Below, piece after piece: positions 1 to 11,000 of a stretch of DNA of 64,000 nt (its first letter is position 1; each line of letters opens with the position of its first letter). The notes beneath the pieces are model-generated. The model was not told the DNA's origin, did not search any database, and saw nothing but the letters and a program-made list of their open reading frames with translations. Origin of the DNA: an uncultured Clostridia bacterium (lineage in GTDB: Bacteria > Bacillota > Clostridia > Saccharofermentanales > Saccharofermentanaceae). The DNA is taken from assembly GCA_947303185.1 (NCBI GenBank), contig CAMYXF010000005.1, forward strand, positions 1-64,000. Reading direction: 5' to 3'. Both the position numbers and the translations under genes were made by a program.

Positions 1-2284
1 GTGCCTCAGGCTTGATGAGAGGTACTGCCTGACGCTGCATGTTGGAGCCCATGAGAGCACGGTTAGCGTCGTCGTTACCAAGGAACGGAATGAGTGATGT
101 AGATACGGATACGAGCTGCTTAGGAGATACGTCCATGTAGTCGACCTGTTCAGGATCGAGCTGCAGGAACTGGTCTAAGTAACGGCATACGATCTTCTTG
201 CCGATGAAACGGCCGTCTTCATCGATAGGCTCGTTAGCCTGAGCGATGTTGTACTCATCCTCTTCGTCAGCGGACATGTAAACAACTTCGTCAGTAACTC
301 TGAGGTTCTCCTTATCGAACTTTCTGTAAGGAGTCTCGATAAATCCGTACTTGTTGATACGAGCGTAGATAGCCAGTGAGGTCATGAGACCGATGTTCTG
401 ACCTTCCGGTGTCTCGATCGTACACATACGTCCATAGTGTGTAGGGTTGATATCACGGACTTCCATTGAAGCTCTCTCACGGGAGATACCGCCAGGACCC
501 AAAGCTGAAAGTCTTCTCTTGTTCGTAAGCTCAGCGAGCGGGTTGTTCTGGTCAGCGAAAGCTGAAAGCTGTGATGATCCGAAGAACTCTCTGAATGCAG
601 CAGACAAAGGTCTTGTGTTAACGAGGCTTGTAGCTGTAACAACTTCGCCTTCCTTGCTGGAGATCTGGGAGATTCTGTCTCTTGTATTCTTCTCGACTCT
701 CTGGATACCTGTACGGAGCTGGTTCTGGAGGAGCTCACCTACAGACTTAACTCTACGGTTGCCCAAGTGGTCGATGTTGTCGATTCTACCAACGCCTCTG
801 TGGAGACCGATGTAGTAAGAAACGAAAGCATAGATATCGTCGATTGTGAGGTTTCTGGGCATGAGGTCTTCCTTACGCTCAGCCATAGCAGCCTCAAGTC
901 TAGAAGCGATGTCGTTCTTGCCCTCTTCCTTAACTGCCTCGATGATCTCTCTCAAGATGCTTGCTCTAACCTTCTCGTTAATGCCTGTTCTCTCGAGATC
1001 GAACTTCTTGAACTCTGTCTTTGTGATGCTGTTAGCGATGAAAGCCTCAGCGTCAACTCTGCCGTTGCCGATGACCTTGAGAGGTACATCTTCGAACTCA
1101 TCCTCATCAGCTGCGCGAACGAGCTTTCTGGGGAAGATCTGAACAGCCATGATGCCTGCGTCTTCAATCTTCTTAGCGATCTCTTCAGTAACAACAGTGT
1201 TCTTCTTGCAGATAAGCTCACCGTCTTCAGAAACAACATTGTCTGCTGTCTTGCTGCCGACGATTCTTGCTGAAAGCTCGAACTTCTTGTTGACCTTATA
1301 GATACCAACTCTCTCGAGGTCGTATCTCAAAGAATCGAAATATGTCTTGTTGAGGATGTTCTTCGCATTATCAACTGTGAAGGGCTCGTTGTTACGAACC
1401 TTCTTGAAGAACTCCTGCAATGCTGCCGTGTAAGGATCGGAAGCATTCTTTGTCTCATCCTTCTCAAGTGTCATTCTGAGGCACTCTTCATCACCAAACA
1501 TGTTGATGATGTCCTCGTCGGAAACGAGGCCTAAGCATCTCAGGAATACTGAGAGGGAAATCTTATGTGACTTATCTACTACGATGTAGATAAGGTTATA
1601 TTCCTCAGGATCGGTGTTTGCATCGGGAGCGCCTGCAGCCTTAAGAGCTCTCTCCTTAGCATTGAGCTTGCTTTCCTTCTCATCCTCTTCGATAAGGATC
1701 CATGATCCTCTGTAAGGGATAAGCTCAGCGGAAAGAAGTCTGTTGCCCATCTTGGATCTCATCTCGCTGTAATAAGCTCCGGGAGATCTTACGATCTGAT
1801 TGATTACTACACGCTCTGCGCCGTTGACAATAAATGTACCCTGATCAGTCATGATAGGGAAATTGCCGACGAAAGCTGTCTCATCAGTTACTGTTCCGTC
1901 AATCTTGTTATGGAGTCTGAGCTGGATGCTCAAAGGAGCAGCATAGTTGCTGTCGTTCTTCTTGCAGCTGTCAATGATTGCAGACTTGGTAAGCTTAACA
2001 GGATTCTTGGGTTCCTTGTTCTTCTTACCCTTGCCTTCCTTCTCTTTGCCTGTGGGATCACAGGGGTTCTCAGAATCGAAGATCTTACCGACAAAATAGA
2101 CCTCGTACTTACCCTGATCATCAGTAATCGGCGATACTTCGTCGAAAATCTGCTGCATACCCTCGTCGATGAACCACTGATAGGACTGCTTCTGGTTCTC
2201 GATAAGGTTAGGCACCTCGATTACTTCTTTGATCTTGGAATACGACTGTCGCTCTGTCTTGCCTTGTTTTACGGAATGGACCAT
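1..2284 (-). CDS. rpoB: RNA polymerase beta subunit, N-terminal part (cut by window start)
   Basis: Catalytic beta subunit of RNA polymerase. I translated 761 codons from the ATG at 2284; the C-terminal part lies outside the window. Recognisable segments include VPNLIENQ near the N terminus, FIVNGAERVVINQIVRSPGAYY, and the rifampicin pocket around residues 570-595 followed by HYGRMCTIETPEGQNIGL. A GAGGTG ribosome site lies about 11 nt before the ATG. Compared with E. coli numbering, the pocket has Ala for Gln513, Ala for Met515 and Asn for His526 (here residues 575, 577 and 588), while Asp516 and Ser531 are kept. A lysine-rich insert (about residues 78-100) precedes the NYAAPL segment. Two promoters lie upstream, and the upstream neighbour is pyrG, not rplL. 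The family call is certain. Confidence 0.98.
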   Translation of the reverse strand, partial: MVHSVKQGKTERQSYSKIKEVIEVPNLIENQKQSYQWFIDEGMQQIFDEVSPITDDQGKYEVYFVGKIFDSENPCDPTGKEKEGKGKKNKEPKNPVKLTKSAIIDSCKKNDSNYAAPLSIQLRLHNKIDGTVTDETAFVGNFPIMTDQGTFIVNGAERVVINQIVRSPGAYYSEMRSKMGNRLLSAELIPYRGSWILIEEDEKESKLNAKERALKAAGAPDANTDPEEYNLIYIVVDKSHKISLSVFLRCLGLVSDEDIINMFGDEECLRMTLEKDETKNASDPYTAALQEFFKKVRNNEPFTVDNAKNILNKTYFDSLRYDLERVGIYKVNKKFELSARIVGSKTADNVVSEDGELICKKNTVVTEEIAKKIEDAGIMAVQIFPRKLVRAADEDEFEDVPLKVIGNGRVDAEAFIANSITKTEFKKFDLERTGINEKVRASILREIIEAVKEEGKNDIASRLEAAMAERKEDLMPRNLTIDDIYAFVSYYIGLHRGVGRIDNIDHLGNRRVKSVGELLQNQLRTGIQRVEKNTRDRISQISSKEGEVVTATSLVNTRPLSAAFREFFGSSQLSAFADQNNPLAELTNKRRLSALGPGGISRERASMEVRDINPTHYGRMCTIETPEGQNIGLMTSLAIYARINKYGFIETPYRKFDKENLRVTDEVVYMSADEEDEYNIAQANEPIDEDGRFIGKKIVCRYLDQFLQLDPEQVDYMDVSPKQLVSVSTSLIPFLGNDDANRALMGSNMQRQAVPLIKPEA

Positions 2285-2355
2285 TGTTAACGAATCACCT
2301 CACACAAAGCTTAAAAACACATGGTTTAAGCGGTTTCTTGGTTGAAAAGCATTTT

Positions 2356-2384
2356 TATTTACCATAAAAATTCTTTTCCGTCAA
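2356..2384 (-). promoter_or_regulatory. rpoB promoter P2 (sigma-A type)
   Basis: On the minus strand TTGACG is followed after 17 nt by TAAATA, at 2379-2384 and 2356-2361, about 70 nt before the rpoB start codon. It is a weaker match than P1, so its use is inferred. Confidence 0.5.
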
Positions 2385-2429
2385 GAGAAATAGGCATAGT
2401 TGCCCAAACCCATTACGACGCAGTAAAGA

Positions 2430-2458
2430 ATTATATAGAAGCAAACAATTCTTGTCAA
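2430..2458 (-). promoter_or_regulatory. rpoB promoter P1, perfect sigma-A consensus
   Basis: The minus strand has TTGACA (2453-2458), 17 nt, then TATAAT (2430-2435): an exact match to both hexamers with optimal spacing. It sits about 145 nt upstream of rpoB and 270 nt beyond the pyrG terminator, so rpoB has its own promoter here. Confidence 0.88.
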
Positions 2459-2530
2459 CAACTTTTTTAGTGCGTGTTAAGGTAATTTTGCTAAATAAGA
2501 AAAAAAGGACCTTCTGTACTTCCAAATGCA

Positions 2531-2667
2531 GAACAGTTTCCAAACTCCGGAACATCCTGTTCAACACTCAAAATTCAGTTTTCTTTTCAGTTAACAACTG
2601 AATTTTGAACTGAACATTTTACTAAAAGCGCGAAAATTCAGTTTGGTTTTCCGTTAGAAACTGAATT
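2531..2667. repeat. Intergenic inverted repeats, about 63-nt spacing
   Basis: Two related hairpins lie between pyrG and the rpoB promoters. The first (2569-2607) has 12-bp perfect arms, CAAAATTCAGTT with AACTGAATTTTG, and a 15-nt loop. The second (2635-2667) has at least 10-bp arms of nearly the same sequence (AATTCAGTTT with AAACTGAATT). A weaker GAACAG/CTGTTC pair lies at 2531-2562. There is no poly-U tract, so these are not simple terminators. They resemble four other loci in the window in design, not in sequence. Confidence 0.6.
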
Positions 2668-2707
2668 CTAAACGAAATTTCTTCAGATACAGATACAAAG
2701 ACAACAA

Positions 2708-2738
2708 AAAGGGGATCTCATTTTCTGAGACACCCTTT
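2708..2738 (-). terminator. Terminator after pyrG
   Basis: In minus-strand sense, AAAGGG-TG-TCTCA pairs with TGAGA-TC-CCCTTT (internal TG/TC mismatch) and is followed by TTTTTGTT, just downstream of the pyrG stop. Confidence 0.8.
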
Positions 2739-2774
2739 CTGTCTTGGCAATATTGAAGGTTTTTCCGTAAATGA

Positions 2775-4400
<1,626 letters not shown>

Positions 4401-4444
4401 CTAAGTAATCCCCAGAGTTCGCGAAAACTCCGGGGGTTACTTAG
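4401..4444 (-). terminator. Terminator of the gltB-gltD-glnN operon
   Basis: A long hairpin in minus sense: CTAAGTAACCCCCGGAGTT pairs with an almost complementary arm ending GGGGATTACTTAG, and AATTTTTC follows. It closes the operon after glnN and separates it from pyrG. Confidence 0.85.
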
Positions 4445-4466
4445 TTGGGTGGAATATGAGGATCTG

Positions 4467-6569
4467 TTATTTTACACTGAAGAGCAGGTCACCGTAGGAA
4501 GGAAGCGGCCAGCATTCCTTGGATACATATGTCTCTGCTTCATCTGCTGCCTTACGGACATCGTTCATAGCTGCGATAACGTTGTCCTTGATGGAGAGGC
4601 TCTCCTTGATGATGTCAGATTCGCCGCTTGCTTCGCCGATTGCCTTCTCAAGATCGTTAGCTCCTGAGTAAACCTTATCTGCGAGATCTGAGAGCTTGGC
4701 GATGATATCACCTTCATATACACATGCTGCGGAAGGAGAAACTGCCTTCTTTGCTGCTACTGCGCCTGCGAGCTTATTCTCATAGCACTCGATTGCAGGA
4801 AGGATCATTCTTCTGCTCATCTCGAGCATTGTGTTAGCTTCGATAAGAACTGACTTGCTGTAGTTCTCGAGCATGATCTCGACTCTGGACTTGAGCTCTG
4901 CCTCTGTGAAGACCTTGTGTGATGTGAGCATCTTAACGTTCTTCTCGTCTAAGAGGTGAGGCATACAGTCAGGTGTTGTCTTGTAGTTTGCAAGGCCTCT
5001 GACCTCTGTAGCTTCCTTAACCCATGCATCGTCATAACCGTTGCCGTTGAAGAGGATTCTCTTGTGATCCTTGATCGTCTTCTTGATCATGTCATGGAGT
5101 GCTGTCTCGAAATCATCAGCGCCCTCAAGTCTGTCAGCATAGATCTTCAAAGACTCTGCAACTGCTGCGTTGAGCATGATGTTTGCGCAAGCGATGCTGT
5201 TGGAAGAACCAAGGCTTCTGAACTCGAACTTGTTGCCTGTGAAAGCAAAAGGTGATGTTCTGTTACGGTCTGTAGTGTCACGTGCGAAGCGGGGCAGTAC
5301 GTCTACACCGAGCTTCATGATCTTCTTCTCTGCACCTACGTAAGGCTTGTCGTTTTCGATAGCGTCGAGGATTGCAGAAAGCTCATCGCCCAGGAAGATT
5401 GAGATGATTGCCGGCGGAGCCTCGTTGGCACCGAGTCTGTGGTCGTTGCCTGCTGTAGCTACTGAGAGACGGAGGAGATCCTGATAATCGTCAACTGCCT
5501 TGATTACTGCGCAGAGGAAGAGCAGGAACTGTGCGTTCTCATAAGGTGTAGCTCCGGGGCTCAAGAGGTTGATGCCTGTATCTGTAGCCATTGACCAGTT
5601 GTTGTGCTTACCTGATCCGTTAACGCCTGCGAACGGCTTCTCGTGGAGGAGGCAGACAAGACCGTGACGTGCAGCAACCTTCTGCATGATCTCCATCATG
5701 AGCTGGTTCTGGTCAGTAGCGATATTTGTTGAAGCATAGATAGGTGCAAGCTCGTGCTGTGCGGGAGCAACTTCGTTGTGCTCTGTCTTAGCGAGGATTC
5801 CGAGCTTCCAGAGTTCCTTGTTAAGGTCATTCATGAACTCCTGGACCTTGGGCTTGATTACACCAAAGTAATGGTCGTCCATTTCCTGACCCTTGGGAGC
5901 CTTGGCACCGAAAAGTGTTCTTCCCGTGTACTTGATGTCAGGACGCTGGTCGTACATTTCCTTTGTGATGAGGAAGTACTCCTGCTCAGGTCCTACTGAT
6001 GTATGAACATACTTTGCATCTTCATTTCCGAAGAGCTTCAGGATACGGAGTGCCTGCTTGTTCAAAGCTTCCATTGAACGGAGCAAAGGTGTCTTCTTAT
6101 CGAGAGCCTCACCTGTGTAAGAGCAGAAAGCTGTAGGGATGCAGAGTGTCTTATCCTTGATGAAAGCATAAGATGTAGGATCCCATGCTGTATATCCTCT
6201 GGCCTCAAATGTAGCTCTGATGCCGCCTGAAGGGAATGAAGAAGCATCAGGCTCGCCCTGGATAAGGTTCTTGCCGGAGAATGCCATGATGACACCGCCG
6301 TCGGGAGAAGGCTCAATGAATGAGTCGTGCTTCTCAGCCGTAATACCTGTCAAAGGCTGGAACCAGTGTGTGAAGTGTGTTGCACCCTTGCTGAGTGCCC
6401 AGTCACGCATTGCTGAGGCTACTTGATCGGCTACGCCTGAGTCAAGCTTTGCGCCCTCATCGATGGTCTTGCGGAGTGACTGGTAAACGTCATCCTTTAA
6501 GACCGCTCTCATTACTCTGTCGTCAAAAACGTTTTCACCGAACATTTCCGGTACAGATCTCATTTCCAT
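4467..6569 (-). CDS. glnN: Glutamine synthetase type III
   Basis: ATP-dependent ligation of ammonium to glutamate. The protein has 700 aa, the length of the GSIII (GlnN) family and far longer than GSI or GSII. Family segments visible are [35 protein letters not shown] and [18 protein letters not shown], which carry the metal and substrate ligands. It is the last gene after gltB and gltD: 31 nt separate it from gltD and a strong terminator follows. The three genes together form a complete GS-GOGAT cycle. No PII or ammonium transporter gene is in the window. Confidence 0.96.
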   Translation of the reverse strand: MEMRSVPEMFGENVFDDRVMRAVLKDDVYQSLRKTIDEGAKLDSGVADQVASAMRDWALSKGATHFTHWFQPLTGITAEKHDSFIEPSPDGGVIMAFSGKNLIQGEPDASSFPSGGIRATFEARGYTAWDPTSYAFIKDKTLCIPTAFCSYTGEALDKKTPLLRSMEALNKQALRILKLFGNEDAKYVHTSVGPEQEYFLITKEMYDQRPDIKYTGRTLFGAKAPKGQEMDDHYFGVIKPKVQEFMNDLNKELWKLGILAKTEHNEVAPAQHELAPIYASTNIATDQNQLMMEIMQKVAARHGLVCLLHEKPFAGVNGSGKHNNWSMATDTGINLLSPGATPYENAQFLLFLCAVIKAVDDYQDLLRLSVATAGNDHRLGANEAPPAIISIFLGDELSAILDAIENDKPYVGAEKKIMKLGVDVLPRFARDTTDRNRTSPFAFTGNKFEFRSLGSSNSIACANIMLNAAVAESLKIYADRLEGADDFETALHDMIKKTIKDHKRILFNGNGYDDAWVKEATEVRGLANYKTTPDCMPHLLDEKNVKMLTSHKVFTEAELKSRVEIMLENYSKSVLIEANTMLEMSRRMILPAIECYENKLAGAVAAKKAVSPSAACVYEGDIIAKLSDLADKVYSGANDLEKAIGEASGESDIIKESLSIKDNVIAAMNDVRKAADEAETYVSKECWPLPSYGDLLFSVK

Positions 6570-6600
6570 AGTTATGTCCTCCTAAAATTTATAAACTTAT

Positions 6601-8067
6601 TTAAATCAGCGGGGTGTACCCCATCAGGAATTTATCCATTGCTGCCGCGCAGTGCCTGCCTTCTGTTATTGCCCACACTACGAGCGATTGTCCTCTGTGC
6701 ATGTCTCCTGCCGTAAATACCTTGGGAACTGATGTCTGGTATTGTTCAGGTTCTGTCTTAACTGTTCCCCTTTGTGTCAGCTCGACTTTGCTCTCTTTTG
6801 CAATGTAGTCTTCGCATCCGACAAATCCTGCGGCGATTATCAGAAGATCGCACTTTATAAGTTGTTCGGTTCCTTCTACCTCAACCAGCTTCCTGTCTTC
6901 GAACTTGACCTGGACTGTTTTTATCTGAGTCAGCTTTCCCTTTTGCATTACGAGTTCTTTTACTGTTGTCTCGTAGATACGGGGGTCGGATCCGAAAACC
7001 TTTATGGCCTCCTGTTGTCCGTAATCGGTCTTCTCGACCTTCGGCCATTCGGGCCAGGGGTTATTTTGTTGTCGTTCCTTAGGCGGCCTTGCCATCATCT
7101 CGAGCTGTGTGATGCTCTTGCAGCCTTGTCTGATACATGTTCCGACACAGTCGTTACCCGTATCACCGCCTCCGACTACAACTACGTTCTTGTCCTTGGC
7201 ACTGATGGTCCATTTGCCTTGCTTGCCGGACAGAAGGTCCTTTGTAGCCTGCTTCAGGAAATCAACCGCAAAGTACATTTCCTTACATTCGCCGACGCCC
7301 TTTGCAGTAATTGCCCTTGCCTTCTTCGCTCCGCAGCAGAGTGCGACCGCGTCGAATTCATCTACTATCTTGTCGAAGGCTTCACCGTTTCCGACATCAG
7401 TCCCTGTCTTGAAAACGATTCCTTCAGCCTCCATGAGTTTTCTTCTTCTCTCAATGACGCTCTTGTCGAGCTTCATGTTCGGTATTCCGTACATCAGAAG
7501 TCCGCCGATCTGGTCTTCACGCTCGAAAACCACAACCTCATGGCCTCTGTGGTTCAACTGGTCCGCAACCGCAAGTCCTGCAGGGCCTGCACCGATAACT
7601 GCTACCTTCTTGCCTGATCTGGTCTTCGGGATCCTGGGCTTCATGTAACCCATCTCGTAACCCTTTTCGATCAGGAAGAGCTCGTTATCGTGGATCGTAA
7701 CCGCTCCGGAATTGATTCCGTTGATGCATGCCTTCTCGCAAAGCGCGGGGCATACTCTTCCGGTGAACTCCGGGAAGTTGGATGTTTTCAAAAGTCTTGC
7801 CAGTGCATGTTCGTAATGGCCTTTATAGATCTCGTCATTCCACTCGGGGATAACGTTATGTAAGGGACATCCCGTTACCATGCCCTTGAGGCATATTGCC
7901 GACTGGCACATCGGCACTCCGCAGTCCATGCATCTTGCAGCCTGGCAGCGTCTTTCTTCTTCGTTTAAATGATTGTGGAACTCATCGAAGTTCGTGATTC
8001 TTGCTTCTTCGTTGACCCAGGAATCGTCCCTTCTGTCAAATTCCAAAAAACCTGTAGCTTTACCCAT
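6601..8067 (-). CDS. gltD: Glutamate synthase (NADPH) small subunit
   Basis: Passes electrons from NAD(P)H through FAD and Fe-S clusters to the large subunit. The protein has 488 aa. The N-terminal Fe-S segment has the Cys pattern CQAARCMDCGVPMC followed by CPLHN. The FAD-binding GxGPAGL motif appears as VIGAGPAGLAVADQL and the NADPH site as VVVVGGGDTGNDCVG. The C-terminal VFTAGDMHRGQSLVVWAI is typical. It starts 18 nt after the gltB stop and is presumably cotranscribed with it. Confidence 0.96.
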   Translation of the reverse strand: MGKATGFLEFDRRDDSWVNEEARITNFDEFHNHLNEEERRCQAARCMDCGVPMCQSAICLKGMVTGCPLHNVIPEWNDEIYKGHYEHALARLLKTSNFPEFTGRVCPALCEKACINGINSGAVTIHDNELFLIEKGYEMGYMKPRIPKTRSGKKVAVIGAGPAGLAVADQLNHRGHEVVVFEREDQIGGLLMYGIPNMKLDKSVIERRRKLMEAEGIVFKTGTDVGNGEAFDKIVDEFDAVALCCGAKKARAITAKGVGECKEMYFAVDFLKQATKDLLSGKQGKWTISAKDKNVVVVGGGDTGNDCVGTCIRQGCKSITQLEMMARPPKERQQNNPWPEWPKVEKTDYGQQEAIKVFGSDPRIYETTVKELVMQKGKLTQIKTVQVKFEDRKLVEVEGTEQLIKCDLLIIAAGFVGCEDYIAKESKVELTQRGTVKTEPEQYQTSVPKVFTAGDMHRGQSLVVWAITEGRHCAAAMDKFLMGYTPLI

Positions 8068-8085
8068 AAGATCCTCCCCGATATA

Positions 8086-11000
8086 TCAAGCGCCGACTTT
8101 AGTGCTCTCTTTGAACGCTTCGTATACCGCCTGCTCGTGTTGGATGCCCTGTTCTTCGTACTTTGCGATCAGGGTCAGCATGTGACGGTAATCTGTCGGT
8201 ATGATCTTCTTGAAGCTTTCAACATACTTGTCGAAATCTTGAAGGATTGCCTTCGCTTTAGAAGATCCTGTTGCCTGCTCATATCCTTCGAGGATTTGTC
8301 TGAGCTCGTTCTTATCTGCGTCTTCAGTAATCTCACTCATCTCTACAAGAGCCTTGTTGATCTTTGTATAGAGAGTGTGATGTTCATCTAATACATAAGC
8401 GATTCCGCCGCTCATACCTGCTGCGAAGTTCTTTCCTACTTCACCCAGGATGACAGCTCTTCCGCCTGTCATATATTCAAGTCCGTGATCGCCCGTTCCT
8501 TCGCATACGCCTGTTGCACCGGAGTTTCTGATCATGAAACGCTCGCCTGCGATACCGCATACATAAGCAGTTCCTCTCGTAGCTCCGTAAAGTGCGACGT
8601 TACCGACGATGATGTTCTTTGAAGCATCGAAACCGGAATTCTCATCGGGCTTGATGATGAGCTTTCCGCCGGAAAGGCCCTTGCCGAAGCCGTCATTGGC
8701 ATCACCTGTGAGTTTAATGGTGAGACCCTTCGGGATGAATGCTCCGAAGCTCTGTCCGCCGCCGCCAGTGAGCTCAACGATGACGCTGTCATCGGCAAGA
8801 TCCGTTCCGTACTTTGCAGTAATCTCAGAACCCAAGATAGTTCCTACTGCTCTGTCGGTACTCGATACCTTAACGTTGTCGATCTTGATCGAACCTTTCT
8901 TAAGGCCTTTCGCGAGTTCAGGGAGGAATACTCTCTCGTCGACCGTCTTTTCGAGCTCAAAGTCATAAACGTGGCTGGGCTCGAAATGGCGCACCTCGGA
9001 TCCTGCATATTCAGGATCGATGATCTGTGCGAGGGAGACCATCTCAGCTCTTTTGGTTATCTGCTTGTCCTTAACCTTTAAGAGATCGGATCTTCCGACC
9101 ATCTCGTCCACTGTTCTGAATCCCAAATCAGCCATGATCTCTCTTAACTCTTCTGCGATGAAGAGCATGAAGTTCATAACGTGCTCGGGCTTACCCTTAA
9201 ATCTCTTTCTTAATTCTTCGTTCTGGCATGCGATACCGAACGGGCATGTATCCTTGTTGCAGACTCTCATCATCATGCATCCCATGGATACCAGCGGTGC
9301 TGTAGCAAAACCGAATTCTTCTGCACCTAAGAGTGCTGCGATCGCAACGTCTCTTCCGCTCATGAGCTTACCGTCTGTCTCGACTGCAACTCTTCCGCGG
9401 AGACCGTTCTCGATGAGAGCCTGGTGTGTCTCTGCAAGGCCTAATTCCCAAGGCAGACCTGCGTTGTGGATTGAGCTTGCCGGAGCAGCTCCCGTACCGC
9501 CGTCGTAACCTGAAACCAAGATTACCTGTGCGCCAGCCTTAGCAACGCCGCATGCGATCGTTCCTACGCCTGCTTCAGAAACAAGCTTTACGGAAATTCT
9601 TGCTTTTCTGTTTGCATTCTTAAGATCGTAGATGAGCTGTGCAAGATCTTCGATCGAATAGATGTCGTGATGAGGCGGAGGTGAGATAAGAGCAACACCC
9701 GGTGTTGAATATCTTCTCTCTGCGATCCAGGGATAAACCTTCTTTCCGGGGAGGTGTCCGCCTTCACCCGGCTTGGCGCCCTGTGCCATCTTGATCTGGA
9801 TCTCTTCAGCGCTGTTTAAGTATTCGCTTGTAACGCCGAATCTACCTGATGCGACCTGCTTGATCTTGGAGTTCTTCTCTGTGCCGAATCTCTCAGGTGA
9901 CTCACCGCCCTCACCGGTATTGGACTTACCGCCCAGGCGGTTCATAGCGATTGCCATGCACTCATGTGCTTCCTTTGAGATTGAACCGTAGCTCATGGCG
10001 CCGGTCTTGAATCTCTTAACGATCTCGGATGCAGGCTCAACCTCTTCGAGCGGGATCGAATTGCCCGTCTTCTTGAATGCGAGGAGGCCTCTTAATGTAT
10101 GCGGCTTCTCGTTATCAACGATTGCCGTATATTCCTTGAAGAGTTCGTAAGAACCTTCGCGGACTGCCTTCTGCAGGGCAACGATAGTCTTGGGATTGTA
10201 GAGGTGGTCTTCCTTGTCGTCACCGCTTCTCAAGTTATGGAAGCCGGTGCTGTCCAAAGTAGTCTCTGTCTCAAGGCCCATCGGATCGAATGCTTTGTCG
10301 TGTCTGAAAAGGATTCCCTCGGAGATTTCGTCCAATCCGATTCCGCCTACGCGGCTTACGATGCCTGTGAAGTACTTATCTACTACGTCCTTGCAGATAC
10401 CGACAGCCTCGAAAATCTTTGCTGACTGGTAAGACTGCAATGTGGAGATACCCATCTTTGCAGATGTCTTAACGATGCCGTGAAGGATCGCATAGTTGTA
10501 ATCGTCGATTGCCGTGTGGTAATCCTTGTCGAGGATTCCCTTGTCGATCATCTCAGCGATGCACTCGTGTGCAAGGTAAGGGTTGATCGCACGTGCACCA
10601 AAACCGAGCAAAGTTGCCATCTGGTGAACGTCACGGGGCTCGCCGCTCTCGATGATGAGAGATACGGCTGTTCTCTTTCTTGTCTGGACCAAGTGCTGCT
10701 CAACAGCAGATACTGCGAGGAGTGAAGGGATCGCAACGTGGTTCTCATCGATTCCTCTGTCTGAGAGGATGATGATGTTCGCGCCCTTGCTGCATGTTCT
10801 GTCTACTGTGACAAGGAGCTGGTCCAAAGCTTTTTCTAATGAAGTATTTTTATAATAAAGGATAGATACTGTTGCGCTCTTAAATCCGGGCTGGTTCAAA
10901 GACTTGATCTTGATGAGGTCAACGCCTGTGAGGATCGGGTTATTTACTTCGAGTACACGGCAGTTGCCGCTCTTGTCTTCCAACAGGTTACCGTCTGAAC

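Noticed and set aside
767..1273. 168-aa ORF on the plus strand
   Set aside because: It is antisense to rpoB, has no homology I recognise, and comes from codon bias of the real gene.
6742..7617. 291-aa plus-strand ORF
   Set aside because: Shadow of gltD on the opposite strand; rich in Cys, Leu and Phe without domain features.
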